From Rotaria macrura (taxonomy: Eukaryota; Rotifera; Eurotatoria; Philodinida; Philodinidae): 64,000 bases of DNA. The stretch covers positions 62,001 to 126,000 of the forward strand of contig OENT01000258.1 in the NCBI GenBank assembly GCA_900239685.1. Direction: 5' to 3'. Below, piece after piece: positions 51,201-61,678 of the stretch (position 1 is the first letter of the stretch; the number at the start of each line of letters is the position of its first letter). The notes beneath the pieces are model-generated. The model was not told where the DNA came from. It did no database searches and worked only from the letters and a program-made list of their open reading frames with translations. The translations under genes and the position numbers were made by a program.

Positions 51201-54200
51201 AAGTAAATCACAACCAGCACAACCTGTCGTCAACGCTGTTGTTGCTGCGGTATACGGACAGAAAGCCACTCCGGCAACGACTCCGTCAAAAGCATCGAAA
51301 TCATCTGGAGAAAATACTGGAAACTCGAATTCGAATTCTCAGGAGCAAGGCAGCCAAAACAAAACACATTCAGCAGGGCTTGCAGTAGGTGCTCTGGTGG
51401 CTAGTGGTGGTGCCTCCGGCATTGCGAACATAAGAAACAACGCTGCAACATCCGCACCGGCCTCTGGACGCTCGGCTGATTCAAAAGCGAGTCAACAACT
51501 CGTTCCAAATAAATCACAACCTGTCGTCAACGCTGTTGTTGCTGGGGTAAACGGACAGAGAGCCACTCCAGCAACGACACGGTCAAAAGCATCGAAATCG
51601 TCTGGAGAAAACACTGGAAACTCGAATTCTAATTCGCAGGAGCAAGGCGGCCAAAACAAAACACATTCAGCAGGGCTTGCAGTAGGCGCTGTTGTTGCTA
51701 GTGGTGGTGCCTCCGGCATTGGGAACCGCAGAAACAACGCTGCAACATCCGCACCAGCCTCCGGTGGCTCGGCCGATTCGAAAGCGAGTCAACAACTCGT
51801 TCCCAGTAAATCACAACCAGCGCAACCTGTCGTCAACGCTGTTGTTGCTGGGGTAAACGGACAGAAAGCCACTCCGGCAACGACACGGTCAAAAGCATCG
51901 AAATCGTCTGGAGAAAACACTGGAAACTCGAATTCGCAGGAGCAAGGCGGCGAAAACAAAACACATTCAGCAGGGCTTGCAGTAGGCGCTGTGGTTGCTA
52001 GTGGTGGTGCCTCCGGCATTGGAAACATCAGAAACAACGCTGCAACATCCGCACCAGCCTCCGGTGGGTCAGCCGATTCGATAGCGGCTCAGCAAGTGTT
52101 GGCTGGTAAGCTAGAATTCGCACAACCCATGCGGAAAATTCGGTTTGGACGTCCTGGCTTTGATATGGCTTCGGGGAAACTGCAGATCAGGTCGCGTTGG
52201 TTGTTGTTGGCGTGTTTCTTTTTTTGATTTTCCGGAGAGTTGCATTGTTTTGTGTGAATTTGTTCTTACGATCACTGTGTATTGGTTTAGGTTCCTTATT
52301 ATCTGGGTTTCTGTTATCGTTACGATTTCATTGTTTCGATCCTGGTCGAAAGTAGTTGGTTGCTTTTTGTTTACTACACATGGTGCGCGGACTAACTGGA
52401 TTTTTATGGTTTATCATCTGTGGTCGAGTATTCTTCTAGTTTTCAAAAGGCTGTTTGCTTCGAGGATATTATATTTTTTACTGGTGTGTGTTGATAGGTA
52501 GCTGTATTTTATGGAATTATTTTTGGATGATTCCGAAAATCGATGGTTTGACAAGGAAAAAGCGTGGAATTATAACAGATTTTTCTTATACTGTAAGAAT
52601 TCTTTCTGCGTTTGTATTAAATTTGGTTCTAGGAATTTGGTTCAAGTTTTGTATTGTTTCTATGAAACAGTTTATCCCGAAACTCTGTCGAATGTCCCTG
52701 TTCAGGATTTGTTTGGTTACGTAAGTGCACATGAGATACACCAATGTGATGTGCTATCACTCATAGGTGACATTCATCTTTTAGTGTTTTGAGTCTCATT
52801 TCTTTGTGTCTTCGGGTTGTGTCGTCATCGTGCTTGTAACTTTCATACTTGTTCAATGCTTTTTTCATTACTGTACAGTATATTGTTTTTTTCACTACGT
52901 TTTTAATCGTTACTCCATACCTCGTATATGTATATGCTCAATGTTCCCTTCTCGCAAGAGAGAAAGAGAGAGGAGAACAACAGAGAATATGCACCATTGT
53001 GGACTCGAAGATTAAAACTAGGGGTATATCGTTTTATAGCTGGTGTATTGTTTGTTGGGAGTTACATAGGAGAGTATCGAGTTAAGTTGAGAAGCGAACA
53101 CACAGAAGTGGTGCATAGTGAAATAAATACATTGCGTGTAAGTACTGCGCTGATTACGTGCGTGTAAGTGCTGTGGACATTACGTGCGCATAATTATTAT
53201 CACCTGAGTGCTGTTAACGTTTATATTTTAAATTAATTATAAAATAAATCATCCCTATTCTGTATTCTCAGAACGTTCTCGTTATACTACTGGTAATCTT
53301 CGACAATTTGTTATCCACTATCTTATCTCCATATATGCGTACTTCTGTACATCTTGATATACCTCACGAATATATTTTATTTTCGTTACAGTTAGCAGGT
53401 ATCGTAGTAAATGACTCGAGCGAATTAAGCGATCTTCAAGCAAGCTAAAGTGGATACTTTTACAGTGGAGTCGGCAGATTTCAATCAATGATTGTCTATA
53501 GTTACTAAGCACTGCTGTTGTGCATATGGTAAAAGCGTTTGAGTGAAACATATTTCCTTTAGAAGTAATGCTTGTTCTCCCGATTTGTTTTATTTTTGTG
53601 CGGGGGCACTAGAAATGTGAAATGAACGATTCTCGTCTGTGATTTTGGTCATGAGTAAGTCTAATGATCAATAGAATGCTCTGAACTTTGCAGCCATAAT
53701 AAATGTAACATTCTTAAGATATTTATCTTTTCAGAAATTCCGACTTTCTGATGACTTCCTAAAAGGTGTGTTTTTCAAACACTAAATTCTCTTGAGAGGA
53801 CATGATTGTAATAGTTGGACATTGCGGAGTATACAATTAACCATTAGATCCATTCATGAACCAAAGCTCTGGTCAGAATTGCTTCATTTCACATTGCTGG
53901 TAGCCCAGTGGAAAATGAAAATAAATCAAGAAAACGAGGGCTACTTCTAATGAAAATATTTTTCCCTCAAATGCTTTTATCTTATTTACAGGAGCATCGC
54001 TTAGTAGCTATCATCAAACATTCATTAGAATCTGAGGGTTTCATCTCGTCAGCTTCCATTCACACTGCGAAAACCATTAGTGATAGACATTTTCTTTGAA
54101 AACTTATTCCGCTTTTCAAAGTCACTGATCCATGCTCAGAATATTTCTGGTTTCCCTCATCCATCATTGTACTGGCTTTGATAACATTAACGTTTTATAG

Positions 54201-57200
54201 TACAGTAGTAAAACTTAAACCTGATGCTGGTTAGAAAACTAGTTGATGTTTTATCGTAAACTGCACCCTGGCCTGAAATTTAGGAAAACATACCTCCCCG
54301 AAACCAAGGACTCCTTCTGGAAAAAGGCCTCAAAATTTAAATTCGAAGGACCTATAATCCATTGATTATTTCTTAATTCAGAAATTTAATTAATTCAATT
54401 CCATGAAACTATTTCACTTATTCCTTTTCCTTTTGATCGCAAAACGTAATTCCGTGTCTTGAAAACAATTCACATTATAAAAAAAAATGACCATTCCCAA
54501 AAAGACCCCCAGAAATAGTCCTTCGTTTTCTAGAAAACGTTTCCTATGAAAAACATTCACTCAAAATGAAGCACATCACAAAAACTAACTTCATTGTTAA
54601 TTTCTATGATAGTGCATTACTCAAGTCTAAAGGTGATCTTTTCGAGATAGGGTTCCATTCAATCTAAGATTCAGAATCATTGCAGCAAATACATTATTAA
54701 TACGAGTCTTGCACTCCCATATTCCAAATATCTGAACAAGACGACTTCCAAAATAATAAGGATCTTTACTCTAAACGAACAACGAGATGGATGTACTTTT
54801 CGAAGCTGGATAAACCCAGGAACAGGACGAATCATCACAAGAAATTATTTATGATTGAACGTCCTTTATGGACAGCTCCATACAAAGCACATTAGTAGCT
54901 GCTGCTAACGGGCAAAAACCCATCCCAAATACAAACAACTCAGACCACTCAGTACCATCTGGACAACCTGGTTCCAGCGATAACTCGAAGCAACAAGCTA
55001 ATCCAAGTCGAACTCAGCCATCTGGTCCATCAGTCGGTGCAGTCGTTGCGAGTGATGGTCGCGCAAACGCAGCAAGAAATAATAATGATGCAGTCACATC
55101 GTCACCTGTTTCAGGTGGATCAGGGGACAGAAAGTTCAATCAACAGCCAACTCAGAACAATGTGGCTTCTATACGACCGGCAGTTAACGCTGTGGTCGCC
55201 AGTGATAATGGGCAGAAACCGGTCCAGAGCTCTGGCAACTCGCAAATTGGAATGTTGTCGAGAAAAGATGTGAGGAATCCGGATTTGCATGCACCAGTTG
55301 GTTCCAGTAAGGATCAAACGTCTGTTGGCGAGAATAGTGTCGTAGTTGGCATCGTTACTGCTTCACATAGGTCGATCAGTCCAATTCCCGTTGACATACC
55401 GTTACATCCTGCTAATGCAGCAGTGAAATCAAAACCGTTGCACCAATCACTAGTAATGAGTACGCAAACGTCAGAAGTTGCGGTTGTTGGTGCCATCGTA
55501 GCAAATGGGAACGGAGGAAAGGCTTCGCAGCATGCAAAGATTCCTGGTACGTCGACTGTCGTTTCCGCAACGCGAAGTAATCTCAGGTACAGTTATTATT
55601 TATCTATGAATAGAACGATGAAGAAAAGTTCTGCTTTCAGTTTTCGTGGAGTAATCAATGGAGGTTGGGAGCAGAGAACAACTGCTCGAAGTATTCTAAG
55701 CGCATTGTCATCAACAGAATCATCAATTCGCACAAAGAACGAGCAGAAATATCGAACCAAAGTCAATCCACAGTCAGTCACGATTATGAATACAGTCGTC
55801 ACTAGTGGACAGGATGTGAAACTTCACAATAACACAGCCAATGGTGACCTTTCAGCGCCTCTCGGTGGCAAAGCAAGCAACACAAAATCAGATCAGCACG
55901 ACCAACAAACTGATGATCAACGATTAGCACCAGTGGTGGGTGCAGTTGTAGCAAGTGGACATGACGTGAGTCGATCTCATAGTCTAGGTGTTGGTATTGT
56001 GGATGACACTTCAGATGCTAAGGCTGTGGTTGGAAGTGTAACGAAGTCTCTGAGGCGTGGAGGATACCAAGACTTCCCGGTACTTGTAAAAGCTGTTGTT
56101 GCCGACAACCAGTCAGAAACTGCTGCACAAAAGACAAAGAAAAGGCTTCGGTTCAAAGATGGGGGAGCTACTGAAAGTGTTGCAACAAGGAAAATCGGGA
56201 CTGTCACCGCTGAAGTAGTTTTGAATGCGCAAACGAGTCCACAGCGAGAAATCCAAGGTAAATTTCATTGCTCGAAATAAAATATAAGTTTATGCTTGTG
56301 ATTAAATATGCCATTCTAACAGTAGGGAGGAAGAAAAATTCAGATAACTTTAGGATTTCTTCACTGTCTTGTTGTTAGTCAGATTTTTAATACGGAAATT
56401 ATCGAAGTATCGTCTGACACGATGCTTTGTGATCTACGTCGGAACTTTCTTTCGAAGAATCACCATATGAGGATACGTTAGCTCGCCGGAGAATAAAACA
56501 ATCAATCTAATTTCAGTTAAATAGTTAATTTCAAAGTTTTCCTCAGAAAAATTCGATGACTTTAGATTATTTTACAAAAAGCTAAGTTTCCACGATACTT
56601 TCATTATTTTTCAATCATTTTCATTCCGTTTAAATAAGTATTCAGGTGAAATGAAAATCACTTAATTAATTTTATTATGTTTTCATTTTTGTCCTCTCAT
56701 GGCTTTCCTTACTGTCGAAAAATAAAAATTACTACACGACTTTCGTTATTTCTGCATAATTTTCCCAACATGATCCTCGTGTTTGCACAAAATCGCCTTA
56801 ATACCGGTAGTTCCATTATCTTGGCATCGTTATGATATCGTTACGGAGCGTTTTTCTGAAAACTGGAAATCACTTAATGAATTTATTTTCTTCTGTCCCA
56901 TTTTCATTTCAGTAATTTGGGTTTTCTCGAAAAATGAAAATCGCTGGATGACTTTCATTGTTTTTCAGTAAAATTCAGGCAGTGACTGGAATTATACTTT
57001 TTATTAGAAAAGATTTGTCCAATTTTAATGAAAAATGGTTATCACGCGTGAAATCTATTAAACATACATTATTTAAATGGTGAATTCGAATAACTCCTAT
57101 ATGATGTTCTTACACATACCATTTCCGAAAAAAAGTTTATTCATAAGAACAGAGAGGATGTCGAGCCCTGCTGATATCACATGAGTTTATATATTAGTTA

Positions 57201-58666
57201 TGGTTACTAGTCTATATGACTTTGTAGAATAAAGGACTCTCGCAGTTCACAGCATAGCCCCACTAAGGGCACTTAGGCTGAGCGTTGCGAAAAGCTCAGT
57301 TGCTGCTGGCAGAACTTCCTAGTAACATTGAAATAATATTAGCCATTTCATCAACATGATTTTGGGGAAAACTAAATCATTTTAATGCCATGATTTACTT
57401 GCCAAAATCATGCATGATTTTAAAAAAACTGAAAGATTATGTCTCTTTCACGATGAAAAATGTCATCTTTTTTTCATTTTCGACATCATTACTCACAGCA
57501 AAAAGTTTCATAAAAATGATGTAACTTACATCATTTTTGATTCCATGGGGCGCATGGTTGCTTTGCCAATGGGCATCTTCTTTCGAGGCAAGTTGAGTGC
57601 TTTTAATCTGGATGTAAATTAATAGCTGGAATAAGCATAATCGGAAATATAGCTATTCAATTGATGTCTTTTTTCTGAAAAGTTTATAAGAGTGAGCGGT
57701 GTACTTTCTATCGTTAATAAATTGAAAATCTTAAAGTCTCAAAGTAAGAAAGACAGTGAAATCTTGAGTTTCAGGATCTATATAGGCAATATTTATCTAG
57801 CCAATAAGAGTGTTGAATGGAATTTAAAATGTTTTTCTCATTAAAAGATGGTTTATATGTGGCAAATTCGTTACCATCAGATGTTGCTCCCAACACCCTC
57901 ACTGTGACAAACTCAGCAAACCAGGAAATATCTGTTGATGATCACAAAGCAATTGACCACGTAGTAGGTAGTGGCAGAAGAAATAAGAAACGCAAAACTT
58001 TCGCTGAAAAACTGACGAAAGCCATTCGACAGTCACACGGTAAAATCAAATGTTCTTGATTTGGGTAGTAATGATAATGTATTTGTTGTAGGCCGCTCTT
58101 TCGGTATTACCGATCAAGAATCTAATAGAATACGTGATATAGCAATTGATTCCATGGAACAGGATTATTCAAGTAGAGAAGTTGGCTCATCGTATCTTGG
58201 CTTATTGTATTATCTCCTACGAGGGCATTCTTATACGCCCCCATCATCCTCGTCAAGAAAACTAGAGTCGTCTGGTTGTGGACCGCAAGATGTCTATGTT
58301 AACTATATTTATGAATATGATATACATAACAAGATTTTCAATTCTTCATTTCAAGATCCGAATTCGATTGTTATTCAAAATCTTCAATCAGATATTGCTC
58401 GTTTTACAGCTGAGGAGCTCTACAAACGAAATCTGGTTCCCTATGTAACAGACGAAGCACATTTAACAAAAATAATGGATGTTAGCAAACAGTATCAGGA
58501 TATGGCTACACTCCGTTTTTATGTTTCAATCAACGTGAGCAAAAATTTGATACCAGCTATTCGTCATGTCTTAGAGACGGTCTTCTCAAAATTACAACAT
58601 GAACGTTTTGCTACATCAAATAAGAAAATTGATTGGGGACAGATGGTACTTATTCCAATTACGTAA
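48252..58666 (+). CDS. Large secreted Asn/Ser/Thr/Gln-rich repeat protein, family unknown
   Basis: Nine exons with GT..AG borders and agreeing phases: 48252-48630, 48703-49263, 49321-49380, 49430-49752, 49827-50015, 50266-52105, 54896-56257, 57848-58039, 58092-58666; 5481 nt, 1826 residues. The start has a signal-peptide-like segment (MLHTYLYVAIAVSIFSVRSL). Residues about 22-310 are a possibly globular N-terminal region rich in N-glycosylation sequons (NCT, NIS, NQT, NFT, NIT). Then come about 1250 low-complexity residues rich in N, S, T, Q and A, with repeated PVVNAVVA and AVGAVVASGG boxes. A basic stretch (GRRNKKRKTFAEKL) leads to a C-terminal, globular-looking region of about 190 residues (DVYVNYIYEYDIHNKIF, LYKRNLVPYVTDEAH). 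No transmembrane segment or known domain is seen. Base composition is richer in G+C than the surroundings from 50.2 to 52.1 kb and 54.9 to 56.2 kb. The 2.8 kb intron 6 is the weakest junction; two genes are possible. A mucin- or matrix-like role is only inferred from composition. Confidence 0.65.
51142..52105 (+). repeat. Coding tandem repeat, three units of about 300 bp plus a partial fourth
   Basis: Units begin at 51142, 51448, 51745 and 52045 (the last partial), with lengths 306, 297 and 300 bp, all multiples of three. Each encodes about 100 residues: SAPASGGSADSKASQQL, then QPVVNAVVAGVNGQ, KASKSSGENTGNSNS, NKTHSAGLAVGAVVASGG, and NNAA at the end. Units are very similar at the DNA level, so they arose recently or are kept alike by conversion. 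Length changes are whole codons (loss of a PAQ-type or SN-type block). Confidence 0.92.
53134..53185. repeat. 26-bp direct repeat, two copies
   Basis: GCGTGTAAGT...GATTACGT at 53134 and GCGTGTAAGT...CATTACGT at 53160 follow each other directly, with a weaker third echo (GCGCATAATTATTATC) after. They lie in the large intron of the repeat-protein gene. Each copy contains a GTAAGT-like donor sequence. Confidence 0.6.
54281..54547. repeat. Short foldback in intron 6 of the repeat-protein gene
   Basis: GAAACCAAGGACTCCTTCTGG near 54300 and its imperfect reverse complement CCAGAAATAGTCCTTCGTTTTC near 54509-54530 face each other across about 190 bp; TAGGAAA and TTTCCTA mark the outer ends. It is non-coding and MITE-like, with no clear target duplication. 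Confidence 0.45.
57236..57320. other. GC-richer segment with a small hairpin
   Basis: A compact segment of raised G+C inside intron 7 of the repeat-protein gene contains CTGAGC (57278-57283) pairing with GCTCAG (57294-57299) across a 10-nt loop, flanked by GCAG and CTGC that could pair further out. It might be a structured RNA or a transposon remnant. I recognise no family. Confidence 0.3.
57512..57538. repeat. Perfect 27-bp palindrome
   Basis: AAAAATGATGTAA and TTACATCATTTTT flank a single C. Several ATGATTT/AAATCAT echoes surround it (57340-57480). It is intronic to the repeat-protein gene model. Confidence 0.75.
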
Positions 58667-59105
58667 TAAACAGCAGCAGTAGCATACAAGTGAACTATTT
58701 CACCTTTTCACAGTTATACACTCTATGTTCCATTATATCGAGCAGAAAAATAAATAAACATTCGAAGGGAAATTCTAAAATTGCAAAATAACGGATTTAA
58801 TAGATACATAATATTTTCTCACTCATATAACGTGTATGCGTTCCTCGCCGCGTTTCAGATATGTTTATATTTGGCATACAAAAGTAAGGCTGACTGCAAA
58901 TATAAAAGAGTTCTATTTGTGTGCATATTGATTATATTTACTTGCGATAATCACGTCAAAATAACTAACTTTCATGATGTTAATTGAAAAAAAAAGATTA
59001 AAACATAGGCAGCAGGGGCAAAACTACTATCACATTGATCTAAATTTAAAAACAGCATTCTATATAAATTCAAGAGAAAAAATAATCATTTGACACAGAA
59101 ACAAA

Positions 59106-60239
59106 ATGTCAGCTATGCATAAACACATGTTATTTTTTGTTGTTTTCATGAATTACCTTTTAAAAGAATCCCAAGCAGCTTCAATAAAAACAAACAATGG
59201 ATTTACTATATGTTACAACACCAAGTCGTCGAAAAATAAAATGCTTCAACAGCAAATTTCTGATTATATTATACGTGAAAATCAAGCGAAAGCTACACAC
59301 ACTTCACCTCTTCACATAAAGAATCCAATTTCAATGAATCCATCATCACTCTATTGTATCGTGAATAAATTAAATTTTTTCATAATTTGTGAAGATAAAC
59401 TTCAAAGTAATAATTAATGTTTCTTCTTTTACATTATTTATTTATTTATTACATTATTTTTGTATTTGTTTTTTCATACAGGTATTTTAATCGTATTAGA
59501 GAATATAATACATAAAGACAATGTTAATGCATCTCTAAATGTAACAGCATTCTCAAAAAATACGATAAAATTAAATATAAACAATGAAACTATAGAAATC
59601 AAAGTAATTTGTAAACATGGTTCTAGCAATGATCCGTCGAAAGACTTACACAATAGCTCATTGAGAAAAAAGAGTTTGTTTAGTATTATATTTCTTACTT
59701 CATGCGTTGTTCTTACATTGACTCTTTGCACGGGATGGTGCATTTTTGTCTATTATCGTCAATACGAACGACATCGAATAAAGGCTAAACTTCAAAAAGC
59801 ACTTGCACATTCAGTTCAACAAATCCTAGATAGAATGCCTATTATTGAATTTCATCCACATTGCAACAGCAATGATCGTAATGATGAGGATCCTACGTGT
59901 TCTATTTGCTTAGAACCGTTTATTGATAACGAAAAAATTCGAAAACTTTGTAAGTAAATATAAATTGAAATATTTCTATTTTATCTTATTTTTCGTCCTA
60001 ATTTGTTTTTCAAAGTATGTTTACATTATTATCATGTGGCTTGCATTGATCCATGGTTATTAGCAAATCAACATTGTCCATTGTGTAATCAAAATATTTT
60101 GAATGACCATATTCCATCAATATCGGCTATTGTTGTGTCAACAAGTTCAGAATATTACAATCAAGAATCAAGTTCTGCAAATGTATCGAACTCTCTCAAT
60201 AGTAATCCTCTTATAACATCTGAGATTTTGAACTCATGA
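59106..60239 (+). CDS. Single-pass membrane RING-H2 E3 ubiquitin ligase
   Basis: Three exons: 59106-59406, 59482-59949 and 60016-60239; 993 nt, 330 residues. A signal peptide ([19 protein letters not shown]) is followed by a lumenal/extracellular part with several sequons, a transmembrane helix at about 166-192 ([20 protein letters not shown]), a basic stop-transfer segment, and a RING-H2 finger from C240: CSIC, 14 residues, C-L-H-YY-H-VA-C, 10 residues, CPLC, with IDPWL before the last pair as expected for E2 binding. The layout matches goliath/RNF13-type ligases, although a PA domain is not evident in the short ectodomain. The usual proline before the third cysteine is leucine here. The C-terminus is Ser/Asn-rich. 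Introns are 75 and 66 bp, and one splits the RING. It begins 440 bp after the preceding gene on the same strand. Confidence 0.85.
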
Positions 60240-60757
60240 ACCTTATCAAAAAAAAATTAAAGTCGGTGTTAATATTTATTCAAATTTATATTTTAAAAAT
60301 AAACTTTCATTATTAAGTATTCGATTTATTAGTTGAACTAGTATTTTATAATAATTGAGTTCTAAATTTATAGACCGTATCACAAAACGAAATTTATTTT
60401 GAAAGCACAACGTATGATAGATAATTTACTCAACTCTTTGTTCTAAATTATTTCGTCAAAGAACATAATGAATTTGAGTTTCACAACTGAACTATTGAAA
60501 TTTTTATTGAATATTTCTCATTGCAACTTAAAATTATTTATTGCAAACGACATCTAACTGGGAAACTTCTGCCATGTGTAAATGATGATTCATGCATCTC
60601 GTATGATTAACGAGACATAATGACTAGGCTTTTCGTTGTTCTTTGTTTGGATTTAAAACTTGTAGTTTTTCTCATAGTGCTTCCGATCTTAAATAGAAAC
60701 AGAAATGATTCAGTATAGTGTGCACTATATTGAGTCGATGATTTGATTCACTGATAA

Positions 60758-61678
60758 TAACGGGTGTTCCAGAAATAATGACCATACTGTATTTCGACGT
60801 TGTCTTGCTTATTTTACATGCTATTGACTCGGCTGTTTCTCCAAAAGGTTTGTCTTTCAATTCTCTAAAAGCCCATATTTAAGCCAACAAGATACTGCTT
60901 GAAATGACTGATAGATATTGAACAGATAAAAAAATGACAGAATCATCAATTTGTGAACTCTAAAATCAATATGTCCGAAGTTTCGCCTTTATGAAACGAG
61001 TTATGAATAAACTGACATGACTGTGTTAAATAGCATCACTTTTTGAACAAGATTTATGCACGCGAGGATTCGTTTTACACGTAACTCTAATTGATAAATT
61101 AACTACGATTAGCTTGCTTTGAGCTTACTAAAATATGTTTTCGTGTCGTTATTCGAACGTTTCAACCAAATCGAACCTAACTCAATCAAAAAACGTTATT
61201 CTGTAACAAATGTTTTTATCCATAACTAATAAACTGTATTACTGAGTAGGAATCTTCATTTCACAAGAGAACTTTTGACCTACATTACATGTTCTTCGAA
61301 AGCATCAATCAGAAGGATTTTTATGTTTCTTAATAAAATTTGGTCTGCTACTCCAAGAATTTCTTTAGCAAGCCTTTTATTATATTAAATCATAAAGAGC
61401 TTGCTTTTATGTATTGCAGGATGATTCTTCTTCAGTGTAAGGGCGAATCTTAATAGGTTTAAAAAATATCTACGCATCTTGAGTTGGACAGCTGGCGTTT
61501 TTTTTTGCCTTTTTTATCTTCTTAAAGTTCATTGATAATTTCTAGCAGCATCCTGATGGATTAAACGTTTGTTTGAAGAGAATTGAAAGACAAATATTTT
61601 GAAAAACCGGTCGAATCAATAGCATGTAAAGTAGCCGAGATCATACCAAAACGGCTATTATTTATGGAACACCCGTTA
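60758..61678. mobile_element. Tc1/mariner-like foldback element with TA ends
   Basis: TA at 60758-60759 and 61677-61678 flank inverted repeats that start ACGGGTGTTCCA and run about 108 bp (60760-60867 and 61577-61676), roughly three quarters identical, sharing ACATGCTATTGA and TTGTCTTTCAATTCTCT. TA duplication is typical of Tc1/mariner elements. The 700 bp core has no transposase frame, so it is non-autonomous or a worn copy. Both arms happen to be open when read outward, with related peptides (KDK.F....ESIACK). Confidence 0.8.

Noticed and set aside
50670-52037. Minus-strand open frames opposite the repeat exon
   Set aside because: They are shadows of the low-stop repeat sequence, repeat with the same period and have no start or splice context of their own.
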